In this document: positions 37,434 through 46,673 of the stretch, one piece after another
How the letters are laid out: each line of letters starts with the position of its first letter
Position numbering within the stretch: the stretch's first letter is position 1
Translations under genes and position numbers: made by a program
The notes under the pieces: generated by a model
What the model was told of the DNA's origin: nothing
Seen by the model: the letters and a program-made list of their open reading frames with translations, nothing else
Databases searched by the model: none
DNA from: Alphaproteobacteria bacterium bin52
GTDB lineage: Bacteria; Pseudomonadota; Alphaproteobacteria; Thalassobaculales; Thalassobaculaceae
Assembly (NCBI GenBank): GCA_002238645.1
Contig: MPMT01000029.1
Coordinates: 1-52,938, forward strand
Direction: 5' to 3'
Length of the DNA stretch: 52,938 nucleotides

Positions 37434-37510
37434 TGGTCGGGGTGGACGGATTCGAACCGCCGACCCTCTGCTCCCAAAGCAGATGCGCTACCAGGCTGCG
37501 CTACACCCCG
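37434..37510 (-). tRNA. tRNA-Pro (anticodon TGG)
   Basis: The minus strand folds as a cloverleaf with acceptor CGGGGTG/CACCCCG, anticodon stem TCTGC/GCAGA around loop TTTGGGA (anticodon TGG, reading CCN) and T arm GGCGG-TTCGAAT-CCGTC. The C1-G72 pair is the usual proline identity feature. The discriminator is A and the CCA end is encoded. Confidence 0.96.
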
Positions 37511-37722
37511 CACTGTCGCTTCTGATACGTGCTGGCAGGGGACTGCGCAAGCCGTTCCGTATGCCTGCCAGGCCTGTCTGGCCGGACAATGTGGACCCGG
37601 CAGAAGTCCTCCATGCCCTCCTTCGGGCCGAACCCGTAGCCCGCCAGGGTGACGCCGCGCGGGCCCTGCCCTGCCGGGATCCGGGGTGTACGTCCCACTC
37701 TGCTGTACCGGCGACGAACCGC

Positions 37723-38688
37723 TCAGGTCTTCGCCGGTCCGGCCCTGGCCGTGCCCGCAACCGGCGCTGTCCGGAGCCCTGCGGCCGTGTCTTCGAGCTC
37801 GAGAAGCAACTCGCGGATTTTCTCCCTGCACAACCGTGCCTTCTGTCCGATGCAGACCAGTCCGGAGGCGCTGGTGACCCGTGCCGGCGTCACGCTCCAC
37901 CTGTTTCCGACCACATGCAGTTCGGAAACGTGGCCGGCGGCATCCACGATGAGTCCCTTCGCCCGAATGATGCCGAGTCGCTCGTCGACAAGCCTGCGCG
38001 CAAGTTCCCGCACGTTCACGGGTACTCCGGGTTTCAGCACCACGGTGTCGTAGAGCGCGTCGTCATGGCCGACATCCGGGGCCGTGGCGGAGGTCGGGCC
38101 AAGGTCAAGGAGGATGTCGGCGGGAACGCGCCGCAGCGTCGAGGTGATGATGTTCCCGTGTCCAGTCTCGGATGCAACCCAGGCTGTGACGGCTTCGATC
38201 GCGTCCCCGCCGACCAGCTCCGACCTGGTCAGAACCACGATGTCCGCGTCAGCCAGCTGCCGGATGATCGTATCTCCCATGAACCTGTCACGTGCTCTCG
38301 CGCGTATTGTCTGCACATCCGCGAGAACAACGGTTCCATGCAGTTCCATCCCGCTGACCAGCGACGCCGTCGCGGCAATGGAGGACGGTATGGCAACGCC
38401 GGATGCTTCGACGAGAACATGATCGGGGGGCGTGTCCATCCGCGCGAATTCGGCCAGGGCGTCGGCAAGGCTGTCACCGAAGGCACAGCAGATGCATCCA
38501 CCGGCAATCGAAACCAGATTCTCCGACCTCGCAACGATCAGGTCCTCGTCAATCGGCAGGGCGCCGAATTCATTGACGAGTATTGCGAGGCGGCACCCGT
38601 TTGCGCTGCGCAACATCCCGTTGATCAGCGTGGTCTTGCCCGCGCCCAGGTATCCACCAACGACCGTGAGCGGGACGCGCACGCTCAT
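37723..38688 (-). CDS. CobW/P47K-family GTPase (metallochaperone)
   Basis: A 321-residue G3E-family GTPase. Walker A is GGYLGAGKTT near residue 11, and the metal-binding CxCC motif is Cys65-Ile-Cys67-Cys68 (GGCICCAF). The switch region ILVNEFG and the C-terminal CobW domain are present. Family members load zinc, cobalt or iron into client enzymes using GTP. The ATG overlaps the amidohydrolase stop by four bases, so the neighbouring metal-dependent amidohydrolase is the likely client. That link is inferred from position. Confidence 0.9.
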   Translation of the reverse strand: MSVRVPLTVVGGYLGAGKTTLINGMLRSANGCRLAILVNEFGALPIDEDLIVARSENLVSIAGGCICCAFGDSLADALAEFARMDTPPDHVLVEASGVAIPSSIAATASLVSGMELHGTVVLADVQTIRARARDRFMGDTIIRQLADADIVVLTRSELVGGDAIEAVTAWVASETGHGNIITSTLRRVPADILLDLGPTSATAPDVGHDDALYDTVVLKPGVPVNVRELARRLVDERLGIIRAKGLIVDAAGHVSELHVVGNRWSVTPARVTSASGLVCIGQKARLCREKIRELLLELEDTAAGLRTAPVAGTARAGPAKT

Positions 38689-40328
38689 TGTGCCGCGGCC
38701 TCGAAGATACGCCCGCCCTGGACAGTGCCCCATACACCCACATCCTTCAGGGATTCGGGAGCGACGGCCGTGGGATCATCTTCCAGCACCGAAAAGTCGG
38801 CCGCCTTGCCGGTCTCAACGGAGCCGATCTCGCCGTCCAGATGCAGCGTGTAGGCCGCGCCCAGAGTGATGGCGTTCAGGGCCGTAGCCACGGAAATCCG
38901 TTCGTGCTCGCCCTGCACCCGCCCTGACGCGGTGATCCGGTTGACCGCGGCCCAGGCGGTAAACAGGGGTGCAAGCGGCGTTACCGGCGCGTCGGAGTGA
39001 ATTGCCATCGGAACACCGGCCTCCAGCGCCGTACGGCACGCGTTCATGCGCGAGGCCCGTTCGGGTCCGACAGTCAGACGATAGTGTTCGTCTCCCCAGT
39101 AGAAGTGGTGATTGGCAAACAGGTTCACGCACATGCCCAGCTTCTTCATCCTGCGAAACTGGGCTGCGTCCGCCAACTGACAATGCTGCAGCGTAAACCG
39201 GTGGTCGGGGCTGGGGTGCTTGCCAAGCAACGGCTCCAGGGTGTCCAGCACCAGTTCGGTCGCCTCGTCGCCATTTGTATGGGTATGGACCGGAATTCCC
39301 GCCGAAAGCGAACGACGATAGATCTCGGCCAGGTGCTCGGGCGCGATGTACCAAAGGCCGTTGGATGCTCCATTGAAATATCCCGGCCATCGAAGGCGCG
39401 CGGTAAACCCCTGGATCGAACCATCCGCGACCACCTTGATCCGTCCCAGACGCAGGCGATCAGTGGAGCGGTCCCTGATTTGCAGGGCGTAGTTGACCAG
39501 ATCCTCGGGCGTGTGACCCATGAAGAACTTGAGCGGCACCACCCGGGCCGGAAAGCTGTCCTCGGAGGTGACCCTCACCATCATGTCGACCGCGTCCGGC
39601 TCGAGACGGGAGGCAAGGTCGGTGATCGTCGTCGTTCCGGTCCGCACGCACAGTCGGGCGAAGTCGCGCAGCCCCGCTTCATCTGCATCCGTCAACGAGC
39701 GGTCGAAGCCGACATGACGGCCGACTGGCGTGTAGACGTCAGGCCCCTTCAGCGGTCCGAGCGGGAGGCCATCGTCTCCGAGCGGAATGCCCGGGTGATT
39801 GACGCCGTGACACAGCAGGCCGGCCAGCTCAAGCGCCCTGGAGTTGACGTTCATGATGTGGCCCGAGGCATGCAGCACGCCGACCGGCCTGCTGCCGGAA
39901 ACCCTGTCCAGATCGTGGCGTGTCATTTCGAAGTTTCCCAGATAGATCGGATCGAACTGGAAGCCGCCCAGGGGTTCGTCGGGATCGGTCAACTCACGCT
40001 CGGCCCCGGACAGACGGTCGAGGACCGCGTCCAGGCTCTTCAGGCCCGGCCACCTGCGCCCGCCCGGGTCGACCCGGTCGAAAAATCCGCAGTAGGTCTT
40101 GCGCCAGAGCGCGCCCTCCATGGTGTGCGCGTGGCCTTCGACGAAACCAGGCATGAGGACCTTGTCGGAAAACCTCTCGTCCAGGACGTAGTCTCCCCAT
40201 CCTTCCAGCTCGGCCAGCGTGCCGGCGCCCAGAATGCGTCCGTTACGCGTGGCGACGTGGGTTGCAAAGGGACGCGCGGGGTTCATCGTGATGATCCGCC
40301 TCGCCGCAAAGATCGTCGTTTCAGGCAC
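38685..40328 (-). CDS. Metal-dependent amidohydrolase (YtcJ/AepA-like)
   Basis: A 547-residue amidohydrolase-superfamily enzyme with a split beta-sandwich. The metal ligands are in GHAHTMEG (HxH after strand 1), VHTHTNGD, LQHCQLAD and the catalytic Asp in IHSDAPVTP; the bridging lysine is probably in GRIKVVADGS. The YtcJ family hydrolyses amides such as N-substituted formamides. The GTG at 40328 is chosen because GGGGAG lies six bases before it and MPETTIFAARRI is family-like; the frame continues to 40412. It is divergent from the peptide transporter, so its substrate may be an imported amide. Confidence 0.88.
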   Translation of the reverse strand: MPETTIFAARRIITMNPARPFATHVATRNGRILGAGTLAELEGWGDYVLDERFSDKVLMPGFVEGHAHTMEGALWRKTYCGFFDRVDPGGRRWPGLKSLDAVLDRLSGAERELTDPDEPLGGFQFDPIYLGNFEMTRHDLDRVSGSRPVGVLHASGHIMNVNSRALELAGLLCHGVNHPGIPLGDDGLPLGPLKGPDVYTPVGRHVGFDRSLTDADEAGLRDFARLCVRTGTTTITDLASRLEPDAVDMMVRVTSEDSFPARVVPLKFFMGHTPEDLVNYALQIRDRSTDRLRLGRIKVVADGSIQGFTARLRWPGYFNGASNGLWYIAPEHLAEIYRRSLSAGIPVHTHTNGDEATELVLDTLEPLLGKHPSPDHRFTLQHCQLADAAQFRRMKKLGMCVNLFANHHFYWGDEHYRLTVGPERASRMNACRTALEAGVPMAIHSDAPVTPLAPLFTAWAAVNRITASGRVQGEHERISVATALNAITLGAAYTLHLDGEIGSVETGKAADFSVLEDDPTAVAPESLKDVGVWGTVQGGRIFEAAAQ

Positions 40329-40392
40329 GACACACTCCCCTGTTGACAGTCGGAACGAGAGCCGGTCCAGGTGCTGCCGCACTCCCTTCGGG

Positions 40393-40408
40393 AGGCTGGC
40401 GCCAGCCT
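40393..40408. promoter_or_regulatory. Perfect 16-bp palindrome, candidate operator
   Basis: AGGCTGGC meets its exact reverse complement GCCAGCCT with no spacer, in the 155-bp divergent region between the amidohydrolase and the peptide transporter. The position between two divergent starts fits an operator controlling both. No regulator gene lies next to it. Confidence 0.5.
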
Positions 40409-40483
40409 TCATGAACCACTATCGCTTACCGGTCGACGTCGGTTAGTCTTCCAGCCAAGGATAATCCACCGGGGGGTGAGCTG

Positions 40484-42058
40484 ATGAAACATCTGGTCAA
40501 GGGGATGATCGTGTCCACCGTGCTGGCGACGATTGTGGCCGGCCATGCGGTCGCCGATGATCCGGTTCGAGGCGGGACCCTCATTACCGTGCTGGGCTCG
40601 AACCCGCGCACGCTGAACGGGGCGGTACAATCCGGCATCGTGACCGGCTACCCGACGGCCCAGCTTTTCGCATCGCCCCTGCGGTACGACGAGGACTGGA
40701 CTCCGCAACCGTACCTGGCGGAATCCTGGGACGTCAGCGATGACGGGCTGACGGTGACCCTGAACCTCGTGAAGAATGCGGTGTTCCACGATGGTCAGCC
40801 GCTCACGTCCGCGGACATTGCCTTTTCGGTCGAGGTGATCAAGGCCAACCATCCGTTCAAGACCATGTTCGCGCCGGTCGAGACGGTCGAGACGCCTGAC
40901 GAGCACACGGCGGTACTGAAGCTGTCGAGGCCGCACCCGGCCCTGATGCTGGCCATGTCGGGGCAGCTGATGTCGATCCTGCCCAGGCACATCTATGGCG
41001 ACGGACCGATCGAGGCAGTCAAGACGCATCCGCGCAACAACGAGAACGTCGTCGGCTCCGGCCCCTTCAAGCTGGTCGAGTTCAAGAACGGCGAACATGT
41101 GATCCTGGAGCGCTTCGACGACTTTTTCATCGAGGGTCGGCCGTACCTGGACAAGATCGTGATGCGCATCATTCCCGATATCGCCGCGCGGACAATCGCC
41201 TATGAGAACGGCGAGCTGCACATGGGGGCGTTCGAGTCGAACCCACAGATGGTCAACCGGTTGAAGAAGGTCGACGGACTTGTGGTGACACCCGAGGGAT
41301 ACGGCGCCATCGGTCCGCTTGACTGGCTGGCCATGAACACGCAGCGGGGGCCCCTGAAGGACGTACGCGTGCGCAAGGCGATTGCCTATGCGGTCGACAA
41401 GAATTTCATCCAGAAGGCGTTGATGCAGGGTACCGCGGCTGACAGCCGGACGGGCATTCACCCTGACAGCCCGTTCTACTTCAGCGAGGTCGAGATCTAC
41501 GACGTCGATCTGGAGAAGGCCAACTCGCTGCTGGACGAAGCCGGGTATCCCGTGCAGGACGGCAAGCGCTTCGACCTGACCATCGATTTCGGCTGGCCCG
41601 GTGTGAAACCGCAGGTCGAATACGTCAGGGCAGCCTTGAAGAAAATCGGTATTGCAGTCGAGGTCCGGGCGTCGGCTGACTTCCCGACCTGGGCCAAACG
41701 CATGGGTGAAATGGACTTCGACATGTCCTGGGATACCGTGTTCAACTGGGGTGACCCCGTGATTGGCGTACACCGGACCTATGTATCGGACAACGTCGGC
41801 AAGGGAGTCTGGTCCAATACCCAGGGCTATGCAAATTCCAGGGTGGACGAGATCCTTGCGATGGCCGCAGTCGAATCCGATGCCGAGAAACGCAAGGCTC
41901 TTTACAAGGAATTTCAGACAATAATTGCAGACGAGCTTCCGGTATATCATACGAATACACTTCCCTATCATACGATATATTCGGGCAAGGTCGGTAATCC
42001 GCCGTTGGGAATATGGGGCACGTCGACACCGATCGACATGACGTACCTGAAGGACTGA
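40484..42058 (+). CDS. Peptide/opine-type ABC transporter substrate-binding protein (family 5)
   Basis: A 524-residue periplasmic binding protein. The signal peptide (residues 1-24, KGMIVSTVLATIVAGHAVA) has no lipobox cysteine. The mature part has the family-5 features RGGTLITVLGSNPRTLN, YLAESWDVSDDGLTVTLNL, VGSGPFKLVEF and DVRVRKAIAYAVDK. A strong GGGGGGTGAG precedes the ATG. It starts an operon with two permeases and two ATPases (42114-45947), the full Dpp/Opp arrangement. The ligand may be a dipeptide, opine or other amide, which fits the divergent amidohydrolase. Confidence 0.92.
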   Translation: MKHLVKGMIVSTVLATIVAGHAVADDPVRGGTLITVLGSNPRTLNGAVQSGIVTGYPTAQLFASPLRYDEDWTPQPYLAESWDVSDDGLTVTLNLVKNAVFHDGQPLTSADIAFSVEVIKANHPFKTMFAPVETVETPDEHTAVLKLSRPHPALMLAMSGQLMSILPRHIYGDGPIEAVKTHPRNNENVVGSGPFKLVEFKNGEHVILERFDDFFIEGRPYLDKIVMRIIPDIAARTIAYENGELHMGAFESNPQMVNRLKKVDGLVVTPEGYGAIGPLDWLAMNTQRGPLKDVRVRKAIAYAVDKNFIQKALMQGTAADSRTGIHPDSPFYFSEVEIYDVDLEKANSLLDEAGYPVQDGKRFDLTIDFGWPGVKPQVEYVRAALKKIGIAVEVRASADFPTWAKRMGEMDFDMSWDTVFNWGDPVIGVHRTYVSDNVGKGVWSNTQGYANSRVDEILAMAAVESDAEKRKALYKEFQTIIADELPVYHTNTLPYHTIYSGKVGNPPLGIWGTSTPIDMTYLKD

Positions 42059-42063
42059 CGAGC

Positions 42064-42095
42064 GTGGCCGGGGCGGGACACCCTGCCCCGGTCAT
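42064..42095 (+). promoter_or_regulatory. Intercistronic hairpin after the binding-protein gene
   Basis: The core stem is CCGGGGCGGG (42068-42077) pairing with CCTGCCCCGG (42082-42091) around an ACAC loop, with one G-U pair. Outer pairs extend it to about 14 bp. It lies six bases after the stop and before the permease. It probably protects the upstream message or causes partial termination. Confidence 0.55.
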
Positions 42096-42113
42096 CCACC
42101 ACAGGGCGTTTCA

Positions 42114-43094
42114 GTGAGAGTCTTCCAGTCCCTTCTGATCCGCATCTTCTACGCGGTCATCCTGTTGACCGCGGTACTGATCCTGAACTTTTCTCTGATG
42201 TACCTTGCCCCCGGGGATGTCGCGGACACGATATCCCAGTCCATGGGTGGCGCCGATCAGGAAGTGCTTGACCAGATCCGGGCCGATTACGGGCTGGATC
42301 AGCCGTTTCTGGTCCAGCTTGGGCGTTATGTCGGAAGGATCCTGCACTTCGACCTCGGCTATTCCTTCTTCTACAATGACCCGGTTACCAAACTGATCCT
42401 CGAACGCCTGCCGGCAACGCTGCTGCTTGTATTCACCGCGCAGATCCTGGCCCTTGTGGTCGGGGTGGTGCTGGGCGTGATCTCGGCCCGCCAGCCGAAC
42501 GGCATCGCATCGCATTTCGTGACCATGCTGGCACTGTTCGGCTATTCAGCGCCGGTGTTCTGGACCGGTATCCTGCTGTTGATCGTCTTTTCCCTGAAGA
42601 TCCCGTGGTTCCCGGTCGCCGGCATGCAGGATGTGACCATCGAGGGCGGGTTCATGGCGCATGCACTGGACGTGCTTCGCCACCTCGTCCTGCCAGCGAT
42701 CACGCTGGCCTCCATCTTTCTCGCGCTGTACTCCCGGCTGGCACGCGCCACCATGCTGGAGACCCTGGGCTCCGACTATGTGCGTACGGCCAAGGCCAAG
42801 GGACTGCCGGAACGACACGTGGTGTACAAGCACGCGCTGAAGAACGCGTTGTCGCCGGTGATCACCCTGGCAGGACTGCAGTTCTCGGCGGTTGTTTCGG
42901 GCGCGGTGCTGGTCGAGACCGTCTTCAGCTGGCCCGGACTGGGAACACTGGCCTTTCACTCGATCATCGCGCGCGACACGCCGACGATCCTGGGCATCCT
43001 GTTCTTCTCGGCCCTGGTCGTCATTGTCGGCAACCTGCTGACAGACCTGGTACTCAGGATGATCGATCCGCGGCTCAGGGGACGCGGCGCATGA
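42114..43094 (+). CDS. Peptide ABC transporter permease, DppB-type
   Basis: A 326-residue inner-membrane permease with six membrane segments. The N-terminal FYAVILLTAVLILNFSLMYL, the large periplasmic loop with DLGYSFFYNDPV and the EAA loop DYVRTAKAKGLPERHVVYKHA are typical of DppB/OppB. The start is a GTG at 42114 with only a weak AGGGCG upstream, which would lower its translation relative to the binding protein. Its stop overlaps the next ATG by four bases. Confidence 0.92.
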   Translation: MRVFQSLLIRIFYAVILLTAVLILNFSLMYLAPGDVADTISQSMGGADQEVLDQIRADYGLDQPFLVQLGRYVGRILHFDLGYSFFYNDPVTKLILERLPATLLLVFTAQILALVVGVVLGVISARQPNGIASHFVTMLALFGYSAPVFWTGILLLIVFSLKIPWFPVAGMQDVTIEGGFMAHALDVLRHLVLPAITLASIFLALYSRLARATMLETLGSDYVRTAKAKGLPERHVVYKHALKNALSPVITLAGLQFSAVVSGAVLVETVFSWPGLGTLAFHSIIARDTPTILGILFFSALVVIVGNLLTDLVLRMIDPRLRGRGA

Positions 43095-43963
43095 GCAACA
43101 GGGTTATCACGGCCGTAAGGGCGCGCAGTCCGGTCGCCGAAGCCTGGGACATGTTCGTGCGCAACCACGCGGCGGTTGCGGCACTGATCGTGCTGTTCCT
43201 GATCGCGGTCGGCGCGGTGGCGGGACCGTACCTGTATCCGACCGATCCGTTCGACATGGTCTGGTCACCATTCTCGCCGCCGGGGGAACACGGATTCCTG
43301 CTCGGGACCGATTACCTTGGCCGGGATCTCCTGGCGATGATCATCAACGGTGCGAGGGTCTCCCTGCTGATCGGTCTGGCCGCCGCGATGGTCTCGATCT
43401 TCATCGGTGTTACGATCGGAGCCGTCGCCGGGTTCTACCGCGGCTGGGTCGAAGAGGTGCTGATGCGGATCACGGAGTTCTTCCAGGTCCTTCCGACCCT
43501 GCTGTTTTCCATGGTCCTGGTCGCACTGTTCGGCGCGTCTCTGGCCATGATCACCTTTGCCATCGGCGTGGTGTCCTGGACTGCGGTGGCCCGCATCACC
43601 CGGGCCGAGTTCCTGCGAATTCGCGAGCTCGAGTTCGTCATCGCCTCGCGCGCTTCGGGTGCTCACAACGCGAAGCTCATGTTTGCGGTGATCCTGCCGA
43701 ACGCGATGCCGCCGATCATCGTGCAGTCAGCCCTGATGGTCGGCACGGCGATCCTGTTCGAGGCCGGGCTGTCCTTCCTGGGCCTGACCGACCCGAACGT
43801 GGTCAGCTGGGGGCAGATCATCGGCTCGAACCGCCAGTACATCCTTGACGCCAGCTACACGGTGACCTTCCCCGGGCTCGCGATCTTCATCACGGTCCTG
43901 TGCATTTCGCTGATCGGCGACGGCCTGAATGATGCCCTCAACCCGAAACTGAGACAGCGGTGA
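43091..43963 (+). CDS. Peptide ABC transporter permease, DppC-type
   Basis: A 290-residue permease paired with the DppB-type subunit. It has the DppC N-terminal NHAAVAALIVLFLIAVGAVAG, then HGFLLGTDYLGRDLLAMIINGARVSL, and an EAA loop EFVIASRASGAHNAKLMFAVILPNA. The ATG lies inside the preceding stop (ATGA), and its own stop overlaps the GTG of the first ATPase gene. The whole transporter is therefore one coupled unit. Confidence 0.93.
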   Translation: MSNRVITAVRARSPVAEAWDMFVRNHAAVAALIVLFLIAVGAVAGPYLYPTDPFDMVWSPFSPPGEHGFLLGTDYLGRDLLAMIINGARVSLLIGLAAAMVSIFIGVTIGAVAGFYRGWVEEVLMRITEFFQVLPTLLFSMVLVALFGASLAMITFAIGVVSWTAVARITRAEFLRIRELEFVIASRASGAHNAKLMFAVILPNAMPPIIVQSALMVGTAILFEAGLSFLGLTDPNVVSWGQIIGSNRQYILDASYTVTFPGLAIFITVLCISLIGDGLNDALNPKLRQR

Positions 43964-44943
43964 GCCTGCTGCGCGTCAGGAACCTGCGAATCGAGCTCAG
44001 GACCCGGGTCGGGGTGGCGCCGGTCATCGACGATCTCAGCTTCGACCTGGCCGAGGGCGAGGCGATCAGCCTCGTCGGGGAAAGCGGTTGCGGCAAGTCG
44101 ATGACGGCACTGGGCGTCATGGGACTGTTGCCGCAGCAGATCGGGAGCATTGCATCCGGGTCGGTTCAGTTCGACGGAGAAGAACTGGTCGGCGCCAGCG
44201 AGCGGCGGATGAGGGAGATCAGGGGCAACGAGATCTCGATGATCTTCCAGGAACCGATGACCTCGCTCAACCCGGTCTATACCGTGGGCGAGCAGATCGC
44301 GGAAGTCCTGCGCGCGCATCAGAACCTCTCGCGCACCGCTGCATGGAATGCCGCGGGCGACCTTCTGGACGCAGTCCGTATCCCGAACCCCCGCTCCCGG
44401 CTGGCGGACTATCCGTTCCAGATGTCGGGCGGTCAGCGACAGCGGGTGATGATCGCTATCGCCCTTGCCTGCAAGCCGAAGATCCTGATTGCCGACGAGC
44501 CGACGACGGCACTGGACGTGACGGTGCAGGCGCAGATTTTCGATCTGTTGCGGGACCTGCGGCGCGAGACGGGAACCTCGATCATCCTGATCACCCACGA
44601 CATGGGCGCGGTGGCCGAAATGGCCGACCGGATGATCGTCATGTATGCGGGTCGCACGGCCGAAATCGGTCCGGTCGATGCACTCATCAGCCATCCGCGC
44701 CATCCGTACACACGGGGTCTGATTTCCTGCGTGCCCCATATCCAGGTGCCGTTGACCGAAACCCGCGACGAGTTGACGGAGGTGGCCGGGGTCGTGCCCT
44801 CGCTGTCGGAGTTCGGTGCCGACGCCTGCCTCTTCGCCTCGCGGTGTGTCCATCGCACGTCCGAATGCGACAGCAGTCGACCCGGACCCGTCGCCTTCGG
44901 TCCGGACCATACCGCCGATTGCTGGCACGCGGAGGCACTGTGA
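43960..44943 (+). CDS. Peptide ABC transporter ATP-binding protein, DppD-type
   Basis: A 327-residue ATPase with Walker A GESGCGKS, Q-loop IFQEPMTSLNP, signature MSGGQRQRVMIA, Walker B LIADEPTTALD and H-loop ITHDMGAVAE. The C-terminal oligopeptide domain has HPYTRGLI and the cysteine-containing DACLFASRC, which binds a [4Fe-4S] cluster in some DppD proteins. It begins at a GTG overlapping the permease stop. Confidence 0.92.
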   Translation: MSLLRVRNLRIELRTRVGVAPVIDDLSFDLAEGEAISLVGESGCGKSMTALGVMGLLPQQIGSIASGSVQFDGEELVGASERRMREIRGNEISMIFQEPMTSLNPVYTVGEQIAEVLRAHQNLSRTAAWNAAGDLLDAVRIPNPRSRLADYPFQMSGGQRQRVMIAIALACKPKILIADEPTTALDVTVQAQIFDLLRDLRRETGTSIILITHDMGAVAEMADRMIVMYAGRTAEIGPVDALISHPRHPYTRGLISCVPHIQVPLTETRDELTEVAGVVPSLSEFGADACLFASRCVHRTSECDSSRPGPVAFGPDHTADCWHAEAL

Positions 44944-45947
44944 GCACGCTGCTGGAGGTCCGGAACCTGCAGGTCCGGTTCGCCGTGAGGCGCCGCGGTA
45001 TCCTGGGGCCCAAAAGCTATCTGCACGCGGTGGATGACGTGTCTTTCACCGTTGCGACCGGCGAAACCATGGCCATCGTCGGTGAGAGCGGATCCGGCAA
45101 GACGACCGCTGCACTGGCCATCGCACGGCTGGTCAATGCCGCCGGTGGATCGGTCAGTCTCGAGGGTGAGGAACTCCTGGGTCTCAGGGGCGAGGATCTG
45201 CGCCGGCTGCGCTCCAAGGTCCAGTTCATTTTCCAGGACCCCTACTCCGCACTCGATCCGCGCCGCCGCGCCGAAGCACTGGTCCGTGAACCGCTGGACG
45301 CATTGACGGACAAGTCACCGGAGGTCAAGCAGCAGATCGTTGCCGAGCTGTTTGCCGCAGCCGGCCTGCATCCGGAACAGCTCCGGCTGTTTCCGCACCA
45401 GTTTTCCGGCGGACAGCGCCAGCGGATCGGCATCGCCCGGGCGCTCGCAACCCGACCGAAGCTGGTCATCTGTGACGAACCCGTCTCGGCCCTCGATGTC
45501 GCTGTCCAGGCGCAGATCCTGAACCTCCTGCGCCGCCTGCAGACGGAATACGGCCTGACCTACCTGTTCATCAGCCACGACCTGGGGGTCGTGCAGCACA
45601 TGTCCGATCACGTTGCCGTGATGTACATGGGCCGGATTGTCGAGTACGCGGACCGCATCCGCCTGTTCAACAGGCCGCAACACCCGTACACCGCGGCACT
45701 GCTCTCCGCCGTCCCGTCGATCGACATGTCGTCCCGGTCGCGACGGGAGCGGATTCTCATTCCCGGTGACCCGCCGGATCCGGTCAGCCTGCCGAAAGGG
45801 TGCCGATTTGCCAACCGCTGCCCGATTGCACGGGATATCTGCACGTCGCGCGAACCCGCGCTCATCGAGATCGAGGCGGGCCACAGTGCTGCCTGTCACT
45901 TCCCGGGTGAACTGGCCTTGCAGGAGTCACGTCGCCAGTCATCGTGA
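44940..45947 (+). CDS. Peptide ABC transporter ATP-binding protein, DppF-type
   Basis: A 335-residue ATPase that heterodimerises with the DppD-type subunit. It has Walker A GESGSGKTT, Q-loop IFQDPYSALDPRR, signature FSGGQRQRIGIARAL, Walker B LVICDEPVSALD and H-loop ISHDLGVVQHM. The C-terminus has HPYTAALLSAVP and the CRFANRCPIARDIC cysteines. It begins at a GTG within the preceding stop. No clear terminator follows in the next 700 bp. Confidence 0.92.
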   Translation: MSTLLEVRNLQVRFAVRRRGILGPKSYLHAVDDVSFTVATGETMAIVGESGSGKTTAALAIARLVNAAGGSVSLEGEELLGLRGEDLRRLRSKVQFIFQDPYSALDPRRRAEALVREPLDALTDKSPEVKQQIVAELFAAAGLHPEQLRLFPHQFSGGQRQRIGIARALATRPKLVICDEPVSALDVAVQAQILNLLRRLQTEYGLTYLFISHDLGVVQHMSDHVAVMYMGRIVEYADRIRLFNRPQHPYTAALLSAVPSIDMSSRSRRERILIPGDPPDPVSLPKGCRFANRCPIARDICTSREPALIEIEAGHSAACHFPGELALQESRRQSS

Positions 45948-46673
45948 ACGGCGGGATCAAGCAGCCGCGCCGAATTGCGGTCCCCCCGTGTTTGCCTGCC
46001 GCTCCATCACGACAGCCGGGATGCCTGAGAGGCCAGTTGCCCGCGACCGCGTGAGCTCATCCGGTGCCGGTTCGGAACGGCGTTCGTCGGCCGGCCAGTT
46101 CGTGGCGCTGTTCCGGACCCAGTACGAAACCGGACCGCGCCTTTCCGTTCGCTCCACGTCCTCGAGCGCTGATATCCGCACGCCGCCAGCTCCGCCGGAT
46201 CGGATGAACTGCCGGGCTGGTCAGGGTGAACCGGATTCCTGAAAGTCGTTTGTGCTACTCCGTTCGCGATTTCACCTGCGACGAAGACCACCGCGGGGGC
46301 CATGTGCGCCACATGTCGCGCAACCCCGCCTGCCTGACCAACGCAGCATCGTCATCGTCCGCTGCCAGGGCCGCTTGCGCTACCTGCCCGAGGCCAACCA
46401 ACACCATGTCGGTCGGCGCAGGACGCCCTCGACGCCTCGTGCTCGTTTGTAAGTTCCCAGACAAACAGTGCCCCGCGGCTCTGAACTATTCGTCAATCCC
46501 GTTGAACCGTAACCGGAGCACCCTCCAGCCGCTCTCGGTCGGCCGGATTCATCCAGAGCAAGCCCCTCACCCTGAACAAGAAAAGTTCCCGCAGTTCCGG
46601 GGCTTTGGCTTGACCCGGAGTCCGGCCGCTCTTAGCATCCGCCTTCAACGCGTAGTGACTCTGGAGACCGACT
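45948..46673. other. Gap of about 725 bp, no supported gene
   Basis: Several open frames exist on both strands (for example 46226-46684 plus and 45957-46181 minus), but none has a recognisable domain, Shine-Dalgarno or convincing codon pattern. The right end contains the promoter at 46610-46638. It may be the junction between the core-like genes and the accessory catabolic cluster. Confidence 0.5.
46610..46638 (+). promoter_or_regulatory. Candidate sigma-70 promoter for the RidA-led operon
   Basis: TTGACC (46610-46615) and TAGCAT (46633-46638) are separated by exactly 17 bases. The -35 matches five of six and the -10 four of six. The -10 lies 36 bases before the GTG start at 46674, with GGAG between them. 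This is the best-formed promoter seen in the window. Confidence 0.55.

Noticed and set aside
36993..37510. Integration site at the two tRNA genes
   Set aside because: No integrase and no repeated tRNA 3' end was seen in the window.
37501..37698. 65-codon minus-strand gene beside tRNA-Pro
   Set aside because: It runs into the tRNA gene and has no recognisable family or ribosome-binding site.
40436..40465. Promoter with -10 GATAAT before the peptide binding-protein gene
   Set aside because: The hexamer is good, but no -35 lies at a proper distance and the transcript would start at the Shine-Dalgarno.
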